From NCBI GenBank assembly GCA_025558075.1, contig JAHLKF010000012.1, forward strand, positions 434,001 through 498,000: a stretch of DNA of 64,000 nt, read 5' to 3'. The position numbers were made by a program, and so were the translations under genes. Every line of letters starts with the position of its first letter. Positions within the stretch are counted from its first letter, which is position 1. Under the pieces are notes generated by a model that made no database searches, was not told the DNA's origin, and saw nothing but the letters and a program-made list of their open reading frames with translations. This DNA comes from Gaertneriomyces semiglobifer (taxonomy: Eukaryota > Chytridiomycota > Chytridiomycetes > Spizellomycetales > Spizellomycetaceae). Positions 34,154 through 46,369 of the stretch are shown here, in pieces.

Positions 34154-37100
34154 ATGTCATCGCCTGCGCGACCCTTGCCGCCACTACCACTCAGGCAAGA
34201 CACAAGTCCTCCAACGACGAGCATGGACCGCAGTAGGAGCATGAAAGTAATTTCTCCCGACAGGGTGGATATAGGAGGACTATCCTTATCGTCTACGAAT
34301 CCTTTTTTAAGTGGAGCTGCAATTGAAGCAGGACTCGGTCCCCCAGTGGACTATTCTTCATCAAGGCCGGCATCACCTGAGAGAAGAAGGGGATCTCTCG
34401 ATTTTCGAACACTTAGAAAACCACATGATCCATTCACCGACCCAGCTGGGGTGGATGCAAGCAATCACCGCGACTTCGATCCGATAGCTACGCGAAACCT
34501 ACATAGTCCAGGAATAGGGAGACTTGGTATCTTTGCCAGTACGCCGGACATGACTATCGCGGAGACGGCACGGACTCAACCGAAGCACGTGGACCCGTCA
34601 CAGAATGCGATGACCGCTGGTGATCCAATAGTCCTCGAAGGGCTCGGCGGAAGTGTCAAGGATCTGGTTGGGGTTTTCGAAACGGCTGGGCGCGTAACCC
34701 TGCCGTCATCCGTTAGCTCCAGCAAACTCGATCTGTTCAGTCCACATAGTGCCACAGCGCCGGCGCCCAGCGGGTTTGGAAGACCTCACCCAGGAACACC
34801 GGCTCAACTCGCACCACAGTCATCGACAACCGAGAATTTTCCTGGATGGGTTACATTTGGAGAGTTGGGTCGCACAGAGTCCACTGTGAGCATGCGTACT
34901 CCTATCGGTTCGACCCCTCCCATAAGCGCCGTCAGACGACCGACTATAGATACGTCACGCATTAGTTCGCAGAAGCCTGAAGAGACGCAGTCACCATCGC
35001 CAGCCACGTGGTCTCCCGGCGTAGGCAGCGTACCATTGCCCTCATCAAATCAGAGGACAGCGTGGCAGCAGAAAACTGTAGCTGGCGTGGATCCGCCGCG
35101 CTTGGTTGATTTTGGAGGTCACGCTTCGTCCCCTTCACCGGCTGAGCTCGCAGGGCCAACTCGGTTGTCAGGTGTATCGGGTGACTCGGACCCCTTCGGG
35201 GATGAGCACGGCATCACGACTGCTGCAACTCCCACTGACGATACTGGGGATGCGCCTTGGGATGTTGATGAGGATGAGCCTTACCTTTATGGGAGAAAAG
35301 CAGAAAAGCAGCGATTAAATTCCCACGCTGTATCTGCAGATGATCTATCGGAAGAAGTTTACACTCACCGGGCGTACGCTAGCGATGGTGCAGGTAGAAA
35401 ATCGCCACGGAAGAATCAGCCACCGCCGTTACCGACGCGACGTAGTAAGAATCCATTTGGAGAGGACCTGGCGGCTGACTTGCTGGTAGATCATGGGCCA
35501 AGTGTTGACAGAAGCACAGTGCCGGACAGGCCACCTTTACCACCCAGACCCACAACACCTGGCCAGCGCACTGGCACAGCGCCCCCTCCGAATCTGGGCG
35601 ATTATGCGCCGCGAATTCCTGCAAGGCCTGTAACCCGTGCAGTCGAGGAGGCTTTGGAAATTTATAATGCTTCACCTCTTAATGCGACACCGTCGCTTTT
35701 AGATACCGCGACTGGATATTCACCTACGGTTGGAAGCACCGAACCCACGGATCGGTTTTCCGCATTGAGGCAAACACCCAGCTTTCTTCAGCCGAATGCC
35801 TCTCGTGCATCGAGGCGCCTTCCGCTCCCTCGCCGAACCATAAACTCATCTATGGAACGACAAGAAGCATTCGAAATCAATACGAAGCATTCCGGTCGTG
35901 CGATTGCGCTAAGTGCTGACGTATTGTGCGTGGCTTCATCGGAAAAGATTCGTGTATATGATACTCAGACTGTGCAACAAATTATATCGAGAACTGTTAC
36001 ATTTCCGGAACAGAAGATCTATTCGATTTGTTTTGCGCCATGCTATAATGTTACAGACGAGGGACGTTACCTGTGGGTGGGCTTAGACAAGGGTGAAATC
36101 GCAGAAATCACGTTTGGAGAGACGCTGACAATGGATAAACGCAGTGTGCATTCTGGCAATGTGACACACTTGATGAAGTATCATGGACAGATATGGAGTT
36201 TGGACGATAGCGGTTGTTTGAAGGTTTGGAATCAGGATCGAGATAACAAACGGATCGCCTTGAATCAGCGACCAACCGCCCGACGGTTATCGCCGAAGAT
36301 TACCTGCGCAGCGATAGCCAAGCGGCATATCTGGTTTGCGTCTGGCAGAACGGTAGATGTTATGAACATGGGGAATGAAGAGAGCACTTCTGGTTTCTGC
36401 AGGCGACCAGATTGTACGAATATTGGCAGTTTCACGGCCTTGGCCGCTGCACGCGATGAAGAAACCGTTGTGTCTGGGCACGATGATGGGAAGATCGTTG
36501 TTTGGTCAGCGTCCCAGGTAACGCGCCTAAAAACCATTGCGACTGGAATTTACCGAGTCACATCGCTGGCATGCGTGTCCACTTATGTTTGGGCCGGATT
36601 CGGAACAGGCAAGATCAGCGTTTACGATACATCGGTATACGAAGAATGGGATGTTCTCTCAGAATTTCCTGGGCATCAATCAAGTAGCGTGGATGCGTTG
36701 CTGCTAGATCCCGTCAGTGTCATCAGCAACCCAAGACGTATTCCGCAACCAATCATGGTTTCTCTTAGCGACAGCGGACAAGTACGTCTTTGGGATGCGT
36801 TATTGCGTAAGGATTGGATCTACAGGCGTATGGTGGAACAGGAGGCTCAGTGGACGGTTTACGACAATCTCAACATTCTTGTCTGTACGTGGAATATTGA
36901 CTCTTGTAAACCGTGTGACCTCCAGGAGTCCCCACATGCATGCGACCATACGCTCTTCCGCAGCCTGCTCACCACGCCCGGGAATGTGATGCCTGATGTC
37001 ATTTTGTTCTCTTTCCAAGAGCTGGTTGACTTGGAGTCGAAGTCAACAACCGCTAAACTTCTAGTCAAGAAGAAAAGCACTAAAAAGAGTAGCGAGAAAA

Positions 37101-38207
37101 GTGCCGGTCATCGATGTAAATTATGGGTTGACCAGTTGACTACATCTGTGAGAATGCAGTTTGGAGACAATTTTGAGGTCATACGCGTCGAAGAAATGGT
37201 TGGACTTCTCCAACTGTTGATTTGCAGAAAAGGAGCGACAAATCGCAGTGGGCTAATGGAGAGGAAGATCATTGATGTGCAAGTGGACAAAGTCAAGACG
37301 GGACTGAAAGGCTATCATGGAAACAAGGTAAAACCTAGTCATGAGCACATTGCCTCAGCCACTGCGAACGTCGTCACTCACACTTGATAATTTTTAGGGG
37401 GGAATCGCCTCACGAATTATTGTTGACAACTCGTCTATTTGTTTCGTCACCGCCCACTTGGCGGCGCATCAAAATCAGGTTTCAGCTCGCAACAACGATA
37501 TATCCACCATTCTCAAAAACACGCATTTCTCGCCGCTGGCGAGTTCACAGTACACGTTCACATCTGGCGGAGACGGTTCGTATATCTTAGATCATGAAGC
37601 TGTCATCATTTCAGGAGATTTGAACTACCGCATCGATCTTCCACGAGAAAGAGTTATAGAACTGATAAGAATGGAAGACTGGGCCACGCTTTTGGAAGCC
37701 GATCAACTGCGGAGACAAATGATGGTACACTGGGGTTTGAGAGGGTTCAAGGAAGGCGAAATTGGGTTCAAACCGACTTTCAAGCTTGACCCTGGCGAGT
37801 TAGAGCGATGGGACACTAGCGAAAAGCGGCGTGTCCCCGCTTGGTGTGATCGGGTAGGAGGCGTTGATAAGGCGTTGGTCTGTTCCGTTTGATTAACGAG
37901 CTCTTTTCAGATATTGTACCGCGGCCCGCTTCAGCCTCAAAATTACAGTCGTCATGATGCCACTACCTCTGACCACCGTCCAGTTTCTGCGATGTTCACC
38001 ATGCGTACCAAGAAGATCAACCCATTAGTATTTGCGCAGTTTGAGAATGGTGTCGAGGAACAGTGCGACAGTTGGGTGATGGCAGAGATCGAAAGGGAGA
38101 GCGTGCGATGGGTGTCAAGGGTCACAGGAGCCAAAGAAGAGGATGTTCTCAAGGTATTGCGGGACGTAGGGGGCGATGTGGGAAGATGTCGATTGGTATG
38201 GGGTTAA
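34154..38207 (+). CDS. WD40-repeat inositol polyphosphate 5-phosphatase
   Basis: Model: 34154-37327, 37398-37853 and 37911-38207, 1308 residues; introns of 70 and 57 bp. Residues 1-570 are disordered and Pro/Ser-rich with SH3-ligand-like stretches (RPLPPLPLR, PPLPTRRSK, PPLPPRPTTP). Residues about 575-900 form WD40 blades (WVGLDKGEIAEI, GCLKVWNQD, SGHDDGKIVVWSAS, GQVRLWDALL). The catalytic domain from about 905 has LNILVCTWNID, FSFQELVDLE, SGDLNYRID, PAWCDRILYRG (completed across intron 2) and SDHRPVSAMF. These are the Mg-dependent 5-phosphatase motifs that remove the 5-phosphate of PI(4,5)P2 or inositol phosphates. The C-terminal 45 residues look like a small UBA-type helical domain. WD40-plus-5-phosphatase layouts are known in plants (FRA3-type) and filamentous fungi. 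Confidence 0.9.
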
Positions 38208-38467
38208 CGGTTAACAGAACATGAGGCCGATGCGAAGGATCAACTGGTCAAGGACTTTACTACTGATGCGTTCATTATATCTAGATTTTCTATGCGCCTA
38301 TTCTGTGTGGTCAACTAAGCATTTTTTTTTTGGAGATATCGGGTACCCAACTGGACGTTTTAACTGTATCATCAATAATATTGTAAATCATATATTGCTT
38401 ACGCAAAGTGCAGAAACTCCGGGAAAATATCGCAATGCTCACCATGTGCTGCTTTAGCAATTCAACG

Positions 38468-40195
38468 TCAAGCCACTGTCTGCCCACTCATCTCCACAGC
38501 CTCAAGGTATTCCCTTTCACTGATGCTTTCATGCTGCTTAACAAACCGTAAGACTCGCTGCACCTCGTCACGCATGAACTCGTGCTGTGGTATAACTTTC
38601 ATCAATTGTACGAATGTCGCCGGTGTAAAAGTTTCTCCAGCCTCAATCATGGCTTTGATTCGCGAGAGAAGATTGCGTTCTGTCGTCTCCTTCTCACTCC
38701 TCGCTTTCGCTTGTGATAGCTTCGCGAGTTCCGACCACCATGGGTGGTGCTTCAGTCTGTGTTCTCTTTCGTTTCTCTCGAGTTTATGTGTTTGTTGTCG
38801 CATTCGCTTGATCGAATCATCAAATAGAGTGTTTGGTGACACATGGAAGGAATGCGCGAGAGTACCGAGATGGGACGGAAGCAACGAGTCCTTTCGGGCG
38901 AGGATTTCAGATAGTAACGTGGTTGAAGTGGAGAGATGTGCTAAAAAGTGGGATCGAGTAGTGAAGTACGAATCGGTGATGGTAAGGGTCTCCGTTCGGT
39001 CCTCCCTATGAATGCCCAAAAGTTGTTCGATGGCTTTTGGTGAAAGAGTGGCTGGAGCAGCATGAGATACGGTGCTGCTGGTTGTTGCTACGAGAAACGA
39101 GAAATACGTTTAGTTGAGATATCTCAAACAGAGAAGCTTGCGACAGGTTGCTCACATTCAAGGCTCCGTGATCGTTTCCTCTGATTGACCGTCGCCGGTC
39201 TGGTCACATTTCGCACTGCTGCACGCGGATTTTCCCACCTCGCAGAATTCGCCCGTCCATGCGGTTCAGGCCCATGCCCTCGCTCTCGAGCCATCCTCTG
39301 CCGTTCCATGTAATCCCGAATATCACCCCCTTCTCGGCCCAGGACATTGAGAAAGTATGCCATTTTATCAGTGTCGACGCGCAGGTTAGTCCAGTCCACT
39401 TTTCCTTCTTGTACATTCTGTTTTGTAGGGGCCTGGCGCGGGCGATGCGGCAAAGTCGACAGAAGAGGTAGACCAAACTACATGTTACTGATTAGACCAT
39501 GCACTGGAAATCTCCAATACGAACGTTCCGGAAGAAGGAAAGGTAAAGAAACACTTACTTTGACAGAATGAATTCGATGCCTAGACTCATTTAACTTATG
39601 TTTAATGAGGTGGAATCCATTGGACGGGTGCGGTGCCGATCCTTTATGGTTAACGGCTAAGGTTGGGATCGATCCAGAAGAATAGATGTACAAAAAGACA
39701 TACCACTGATTTTCAATCTGCGTACGGCGGTACCAACCTCGTCTTCTGCTGCGACTACGTTTGAGTTGTCTTCTTTGTTTTCCCTACACGACGCAGTTAA
39801 TCCTGGCACAAGAGATCAATCGACAATGATGGGAAAATCGCATTTACATACCTCCTTTCGAATGCTACACCTAGCCCTTCTCCCAGAAGCCTTTCACTTT
39901 CCAGCACCGGCTCACCTAGGCATTTATACGGCTCCTTCGGATCGGCACAAAAGCCCTCTTTAAATTGCACTCTTCCTTTCCCTTCTCGCCGCGATCTGTT
40001 GAAGCCATCTTTTTCTTGAACTATAACATGCTGGTCATCGCGTATTGCAACAATTTCTGGAGTGTAAGGCTTTCGAGGCGCGTTGAGAACGAGGGATTTC
40101 AAATTCTGAGGTAGCGAGGATGTATCTGTGTTAAACGGCCGAGAAAATTGGGTATGGTACATAGTACGGTGCTTGGGAGTTGCAGAGTCGGCCAT
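38468..40195 (-). CDS. Hypothetical five-exon protein
   Basis: Model: complement of 38468-39087, 39156-39477, 39559-39656, 39704-39783 and 39852-40195, 487 residues, introns 47-81 bp with consistent phases and good donors (GTATGT, GTATGT, GTAAGT, GTGAGC). Exon 1 contains RPFNTDTSSLPQNLKSLVLN and IVAIRDDQHVIVQEKDGFNR. The middle has VDWTNLRVDTDKMAYFLNVLG and DYMERQRMARER. The last 200 residues are helical and basic (SIKRMRQQTHKLERNEREHRLKHHPWW, then QLMKVIPQHEFMRDEVQRVLRF). I do not recognise the family. There is no signal peptide, membrane segment or catalytic motif. A cytoskeletal or structural role is only a guess. It converges with the 5-phosphatase gene at 38207. Confidence 0.6.
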
Positions 40196-40671
40196 CCTAG
40201 TACCTTAACGCTGATAACTTACAAGCTCAAGCATCTGTGAAAATCGAAAATGTCTATCGCTTGCAGTGGGAAAAAAGAACGTTGCATGAAGCATAGCTAA
40301 ATTTAACTACGCGGACAATTTCACACACATTCGGGGATTATCCCATGGAACAAACACTATATATATGGCCTTCTGCGAGCATTCAACGGTCCGTTTGTCA
40401 CCATAAGCATAGCTCGGCAGCAATGGGGACGAGGTTTCCATTACTACATCGCTAAATGACGCTTCCGCACGATACAAAACCCACAAAACTAAATCACACA
40501 CGCACTGTATAACAACTTTGTATCCACTTCCAATAAGCGATGACGATGAGCATCACTCTCAAGGGTCCCTCTGGTCCAATTAAAAAAAAAAAGGAAAGAA
40601 AAACAGGTTAGCAAATGATTTCTCTTCAGTGTCAGCAAAAGACTTGTCGTCCAACCCAGCCGTGAAATTGG
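40196..40671. other. Intergenic, no gene seen
   Basis: About 475 bp upstream of the five-exon gene. It contains a TATATATA near 40360 and an A11 run near 40585. No convincing ORF. Confidence 0.4.
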
Positions 40672-40815
40672 GACATCAGGCGGCCCCCCTTTCGGCGACA
40701 CGGCGACCATCAATCATTTTTTCATCCAGAGACAGTTCACTGGACGCCAATTCCCATGCGAGGCCACAGGCAGACTTAACCCTGTTTACCGCACGCCGCA
40801 CCAAGCAGGTCGATA
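40672..40815 (+). repeat. ~145-bp direct repeat, copy A
   Basis: Starts gacatcaggcggcccccctt and ends ggtcgata; repeated at 40874-41020 in the same orientation with scattered substitutions and small indels in the middle. The best conserved parts are the first 54 bp and the block around cagacttaac..ctgtttaccgcacgccgcac. In one plus-strand frame both copies read QAAPLSATRRPSIIFSS and LTLFTARRT. Confidence 0.85.
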
Positions 40816-40873
40816 GCTTTGGGTATTTCACAAAAACTCGATTGTCGGCTTTCAGCTGGCCGTAGGATACAGA

Positions 40874-41020
40874 GACATCAGGCGGCCCCCCTTTCGGCGA
40901 CACGGCGACCGTCAATCATTTTTTCATCCAGTAAAAACTGGACGCTGTATCCCCGTGCGAGGCCACAGACAGACTTAACTCTGTTTACCGCACGCCGCAC
41001 CCCATGCCAGGGGTCGATAA
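40874..41020 (+). repeat. ~145-bp direct repeat, copy B
   Basis: Second copy of the repeat at 40672-40815, offset 202 bp. It differs by single substitutions (for example ccatcaa to ccgtcaa, and cagg to caga) and a replaced central segment, so the duplication is not recent. No target-site duplication or terminal inverted repeat was recognised. Confidence 0.85.
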
Positions 41021-41335
41021 CCAGCCTTCCACCAACAAACTCGTTGTTGCAAAAAAGAGGACGACAAGCACTGCTACCGTCAAAAGCTACTTTCCTTGTG
41101 ATCTGTCATGTCCTCATGTTCTTGAAAGTGAGTCCGCCTGGAGCAAGTTGCGTGAGAAGAAGAACGACGCGCGGCTCGGTATTTATATACGTCTCAATGA
41201 AGTGACTGTGCCATTCAATAATGATGGCTTGCGTAAGCTCCGACCACGCGAACTGTCAAGAGTTCGGACACATCCTTGAGGCGGCGGAATCTAGAGCGTT
41301 ACTGTTAGCAGTACGAAATCCTATACATACGCAAA
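41021..41335. other. Spacer with weak ORF between repeats and the 154-codon ORF
   Basis: A frame at 41004-41279 (MPGVDNQPSTNKLVVAKKRT start, 91 codons) overlaps the end of copy B. It has no recognised domain. It could be a 5' exon of the gene at 41336 or noncoding. Confidence 0.25.
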
Positions 41336-41800
41336 ATGACAAGTGATATTTTTGCAGACATTGCTACTAAGCTCATCGTTGACGTTGAGAGCTCAGAGGA
41401 GGACGTGCCAAATCTTCCTCCTCGATTCAAGAAATACGTTCGAGAGAAGCTAAAAGTATGCTCACTCACAATCATAGGCTTCGCAAAAGTCGTTCACAAA
41501 CATCAGATGTGCTCCAAGGAGCAATTCTTTGAGCTGATAAAGGCTGCGCTGATCTGGGGTTGCGAGCTAGCCAACACCGATGCCCGAATGAATAGCAAGC
41601 ACAAGAGGGCTATCAAGAAGAACGTGGACATGATCCGAAAGTACGATTTCGACTGCATCGATTTCCGACTGTACTGGACCAAACAGGAGAAAACGCTGCT
41701 GGAGATACAAAAGCAGCTGGCGACCGAAATAGCGGCAAGCACCCTTGTCGTTCAAGAACTAGAAAGGGCGCCAAAGGGGACAAAGCGGAAGAGAAGCTAA
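41336..41800 (+). CDS. Hypothetical 154-residue protein with C-terminal nuclear-localisation-like tail
   Basis: Intronless frame with an ATG start. An acidic N-terminus (DVESSEEDVPNLPPRFKKYV) is followed by helical, Lys-rich sequence (QFFELIKAALIWGCELANTD, HKRAIKKNVDMIRKYDFDCIDFRLYW) and the end PKGTKRKRS, which resembles a nuclear localisation signal. No family is recognised. It stands alone between a direct-repeat region and tRNA-Gly copy 2, so it may be lineage-specific or derived from a mobile element. No transposase motif is visible. Confidence 0.5.
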   Translation: MTSDIFADIATKLIVDVESSEEDVPNLPPRFKKYVREKLKVCSLTIIGFAKVVHKHQMCSKEQFFELIKAALIWGCELANTDARMNSKHKRAIKKNVDMIRKYDFDCIDFRLYWTKQEKTLLEIQKQLATEIAASTLVVQELERAPKGTKRKRS

Positions 41801-42098
41801 CGAAAGCAGACTTTGCCCAAATACATATATACCTATTACACGACAAGAGTATCATAGAGCTTATTTGGCATGCATTCCTAGTTTGGATATCTTTTTTGCT
41901 CAACAGCTTCTCTTCGACTTCCTCACGAGGGTTTCACTCACAGGCAGACGTCCTTCCAAGCCTCATCCACTCAAAGGGAAACCAGCCAACGGATACTAAA
42001 CAGTGTCTCCCATGGAGACACCAACAACGCTTTTCCGTTCAGGCTCCCAGCAATTGTTTAACGTATTGAGAAGGAAGGCGACTGTCAATTTCATCCAA
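41801..42098. other. Spacer before tRNA-Gly copy 2
   Basis: About 300 bp, the 3' flank of the 154-codon ORF. No feature is seen beyond the ATTTCATCCAA leader shared with the other tRNA-Gly copies. Confidence 0.4.
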
Positions 42099-42169
42099 GC
42101 ATTGGTGGTTTAGTGGCATAATTACCGCCTGCCACGCGGTAGACCCGAGTTCGATTCTCGGCCAATGCA
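42099..42169 (+). tRNA. tRNA-Gly (anticodon GCC), copy 2
   Basis: Identical to the 71-nt copies at 33199, 45703 and 51520. It is preceded by TTTCATCCAA and followed at once by a TTTTT terminator. Confidence 0.96.
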
Positions 42170-42385
42170 TTTTTGATTGTGTTAGGGCTGCCATCTGCAC
42201 ACGATTCGTTTTTACACTGGGGCCAGCACACATGCATTGACAGACGGACGAAAGGGCGGGCTATTGTATGCCTCTAACTTTCTCGTTGTTGTTGAAAGAT
42301 GCGGGCACTCGAGTTCTATAAAAGACACCATTTATCTACAGAAGGTATATGCAATAAATGTAGGCACGCCCCAACATGGCTCCAC

Positions 42386-45300
42386 TTAGATGCATTCGAC
42401 CAGCTGGTCTGCCAACACACTACTTCCATATACATCGTAACTGTCGCATCGCACCATCCATATGATCCATCCTTCCTCTTTCATGGAGTCAACTACCCGC
42501 TTCTCCATCCAAAACTTGAATCTACTCTCCTTGTAGAGGCACTGACACGTTGTCACCAATTTCACCTTTCCTCGCCACTCAGGCTCATCATCGACCAGCA
42601 ACTGGCGTACGTTCTCTTCGTTCGGCGAAACGGTATCACTGATAGATGGGTGAAGGAATAATATCGCAAGGACATTAACATAATGATTGCCTTCCAAGGT
42701 GAAGGTATCGGCATTCACTGCCGTCGGGTACGGGAACGTATAGCACCCAATATCGATGGCAGATGGCATAGAGGCCTCCACCCTCGGGATCTCAAGGGCA
42801 TCGAACCACAACGCTGCAGCTGCTTTCAAGTCATCTACGAAAGGGGCAAGGGTGATGAGCTCATTCTCGGGCATCAGAGAATGCTCGATGCCCAATGGAG
42901 AATCAAAAGGAAAGTCGGCGGTGGTCCGTAATTTGCCGGACGAGGTAACGGTGGCAACGATGTGGGCCACTACGTGCTTAGGGAATCCTAGGTGCACGAG
43001 GCGCTCTAGCAGTCGGAACCAGGCGTGCACATTCAGTGGGAAGTTCTCTCGCATGGCTGCTGACGGATCAATGTCGGGTGGCGAAAGAATGCAGAGGAGT
43101 ACTCGGTGAAGCCAAGGGATCAGTGTGTTGGTCGAGGCCAGTTCAGGTTCTTGCGTGGTAGCGGAGAACGCAACATGCTGATCCCATAACCCTCCTACAA
43201 CATGCTTACACCCAAGATGTGACGGGTATTGATCGAGCAATGGTATGAGCGTTGTGGAATGCGCCGCCTCAGCGTAATCAGTATAGAAACCTACAAATCG
43301 CTCAGTTAACATCGTCATCACGGTCGATAGACCAATTTATCAACGTACCAGTGTTGAGCAAAACAGCACTTCCAAATGTTGACTGCTCGTTCTTCATCAA
43401 ACTGGCAGCTGTAATGAACTGCAGGAGGATACTGGTATAGTCTGGAACATTGCTCAGGTGAATGCGATCAAAGCGCATTTGATTTGTCAAGGCCAACTTC
43501 TCCAGCATGTAATTGACGTCTCCTAATTGGAATTCTAGACGCACTTCTCGAGCCGCTAGGCCCCGAAGCGCCTGACCGAGATGTAGAAACCAGCGCGCGG
43601 CCAGGTTATAATAAGAGATACGACGCAGGCGACGCGGTGCTTTCAAAAAGTCGGGTGCCCATAGCCCGGCCAAATGATGGACTGGGTCCCATTCCAATGC
43701 AGGTGGAACGTAAGCTTCAGTAATCAGGGTTGGGTTGGGTGCCCAGAACTCCTTAACGCGGCGAACTGTGGCTCTGAAGAGCCGGGAATGAAGTTTTACG
43801 TATGGCCGTCCTTCCCGACTCATAGCATTGGTGGGACCCATGGTACTCAGCTTGTCGAGGACTTTGAATAAGTTGATATACTCGGTCTCAGCTTTGCAGC
43901 AGGGTTCGTCGCGTCCAGCAAGTAAAGGTGGTGGCAAAATAAATCCACTGGTATGCAGCATGTGCGCTTCTAGTTCCATTCTGCTAAAGCCCGGATGGTC
44001 ACTGCCTTCGTTAAGGAACTTGTCCATTACGCGCTCGACAGTTGTTTCAATGAACTGTTCCCTGTTTTTGACGTTGACTCCGCTTATTTGCTCCATCTCC
44101 TTGGCGGTCATTACGTCAAGCATTTCCCGTATTTGCGCTTCTTGTTTCTCTCTAACGCTGTCCTGAACAAAATCCGGAGGCGTCGCTGGTTTTGCGACAT
44201 AGATTTTCAATATACTTTCAGCTGAAGTCCCTTCGTATCTCTCCCAAAATCGTAAAGCGTCCCGAGCCTTCGCCCAATCTTCTTCACTAACTTTCAGCAT
44301 AAGCTTGTCCTTGACCTCCTCGGTGCACATTCGGGAAAGTTTCCTTAGTCTGGCCTTCAAGTATTTCCGGTTGAGGGGAGGCATGACGGCGCCTAAATAC
44401 GTATACATCAATGTGCTGGCCACTGTAGCAGTCTTTTCGTTTCGATGTATGTCATCAAGAGAATATCGGCCGAGGTCCATGGCCAAATAAAGAATGATCG
44501 ACAAGCGAGCGAGCGTGCTTGGGTGGATATCATTACAGAGTATATGTACGCGAACGGGAGCTTCCTCGTCAGGTCTTTTCTTTGCCTCATTCCACAAATC
44601 CAGCAATGTCATGTACAAATGGCGACAATCTCCACAACCTCCAAACAACAGCCTCATGACATCTTTGGAATCAGGGTGGGGCAGTCTCAGTCGCTTTGAT
44701 GTGTCTTCGGGCTCCATCACAAAATTGCGACAATCTGACAGACTGCGTTCCTCTATCGTTTTGGCTCTCGGTTTCGGCTCTCCAGCATAGAGTGCGCTAG
44801 CTGGGTCATCGTGTCCGACTGGGTAAAACTCAAATCCTGGAGCCCTACTAGGTTTGTACCATGGCATGTCGAGTAAGCGCAACCGCATATCGCGGGAAGC
44901 GTTTGCGCTTCGTTGCGTAGAGCTTTTTTGCCGTTGTAATGTCTCCTCCACCCGAAGCTTTAAACTCTTTGTATCTGCATCCAACATCCCATGCGTCTGC
45001 ATCTGCCGCAGAACGCCAATAGCCTCCTCGAACTTTGATAGATAAATGAAAGCCCGAGCTTTGCGAATGCTATTTTTCCTCCACAAATCATGTTCGTCGG
45101 GGTTGGAGAGAGCTTCTACCATGGCACACATATCAATGCACTTTTGATAATGGCCCATTTCGAAGAGACAGGCACCTAAGGAATTGTCGATTACTCATGA
45201 GCCCCAACATATGCACAAGCCGCAGAAGGGCGTTACCAGCATTGGAGTAATATATGGCATTGTTCGGAGAGAGGGTGATGGCCTGCTTGTAGCACTGGAG

Positions 45301-45408
45301 TGCCTTCTTCAACCTCTTGGCCTTGTAAAACGCATTGCCAAGAAGCTTCACATTTGCTGCTTCTTCCTCATCCCGCGCATCCCGATCATCTTGCTGTGTG
45401 CCCAGCAT
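42386..45408 (-). CDS. TPR protein with DUF4470 domain
   Basis: Model: complement of 42386-43290, 43349-45175 and 45237-45408, 967 residues; introns of 58 and 61 bp. Residues 20-140 are tetratricopeptide repeats (KLLGNAFYKAKRLKKALQCYKQAI, then joined across the intron GACLFEMGHYQKCIDMC, and ARAFIYLSKFEEAIGVLRQM). A DUF4470-type region begins about residue 230 with RLLFGGCGDCRHLYMTLLD, followed by HILCNDIHPSTLARLSIIL. This GCGD-plus-ND arrangement recalls a degenerate methyltransferase fold. DUF4470 is found in many fungal TPR and MYND proteins and in the axonemal dynein assembly factor DNAAF3. No MYND finger is present here. The remaining 600 residues are conserved-looking but unnamed. Function unknown; a chaperone-adaptor role through the TPRs is possible. 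Confidence 0.75.
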
Positions 45409-45702
45409 AGCTATAAAGAGAGCTCCTCCAATGTAATATTCTGGCCGAACAAGCTAGACAGGGTCATAGATAATGGGGGTTGAATATGCCAGCGAGCAAA
45501 TGAAAATGCCAAAAATTGTGGCGACTGATCTCGCCGGCGACTTTCTCCACAAGCCTTCAGCTTTTCAATGAACGAGATAATTGCAAGATAACCTCCCGCT
45601 GAAACAAGGTGAATCAGTGAAGAGAGACCGACATGATGCTCAGGTCATTGTGGGGTGCAACCAAATTAAAAAAAGACACAAACTATGTTCAGGGGGTCAA
45701 AA
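45409..45702. other. Promoter side of the TPR-DUF4470 gene
   Basis: About 290 bp between the start of the TPR-DUF4470 gene and tRNA-Gly copy 3. No feature is seen. Confidence 0.4.
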
Positions 45703-45773
45703 TGCATTGGCCGAGAATCGAACTCGGGTCTACCGCGTGGCAGGCGGTAATTATGCCACTAAACCACCAATGC
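45703..45773 (-). tRNA. tRNA-Gly (anticodon GCC), copy 3
   Basis: Same 71-nt sequence as the other three copies. The 5' leader here reads ATTTCATCCCA (one substitution) and a TTTT terminator follows the discriminator A. Confidence 0.96.
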
Positions 45774-46369
45774 TGGGATGAAATCCTCAAACTTAGGTAA
45801 AAACTAGATATAAATCTCACTGGAGGAAAGAAGAATGACAGCGAGGTGGATGCTAGAGATTGAATCGCCTGTGTGAAGCTGTGATGTAGGTTTACCAGGG
45901 TCTCAAGCATCAAAGGTCAGTTGCTGTTTGCTACCGTATTATGTCCTAGTTTTCCAGTTATGGTATGCAAACGATGGATGCATTGTGACTGGCACTTTTC
46001 CGCGTTGAAAAAAGGTTGTTTATGACAAGCCTCTGTCCGGCAAGTAAGTAGACGGAGGAGACTGCGAAGAGCATCTCAGAACAAAAGGGGCTCCACGTTC
46101 TCTTCGGTTTTCCTGTACATCTTCTTGTTTTCGGACTTCATCGAGTGTCCCCGGCTTGGAAATTCGCCGTAAACAGCCTTACGCCGATTATAGCAAACCC
46201 TCTCTCTCCGCGGACGCCCTGCGTGAATGCTACACATTTGATGGGCAAATTCGTTGCACACTGCCAGCCCTCAACGCTCGCCCAGTTTCCCAGTGCCATC
46301 CGTCACCACTGAAGGCTCCAGAGGCTATAGTACGGTGCCTCGCACTCGGTTTTTCATGCTTGGGCCAGC
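45774..46369. other. Intergenic upstream of the KDM5 gene
   Basis: About 600 bp with short open frames only (46076-46261 minus, 46156-46431 plus). It should contain the KDM5 promoter. Confidence 0.4.

Noticed and set aside
40350..41350. CRISPR array or terminal-repeat transposon
   Set aside because: There are only two long diverged copies, no short regular spacers, no terminal inverted repeats and no transposase; the genome is eukaryotic.
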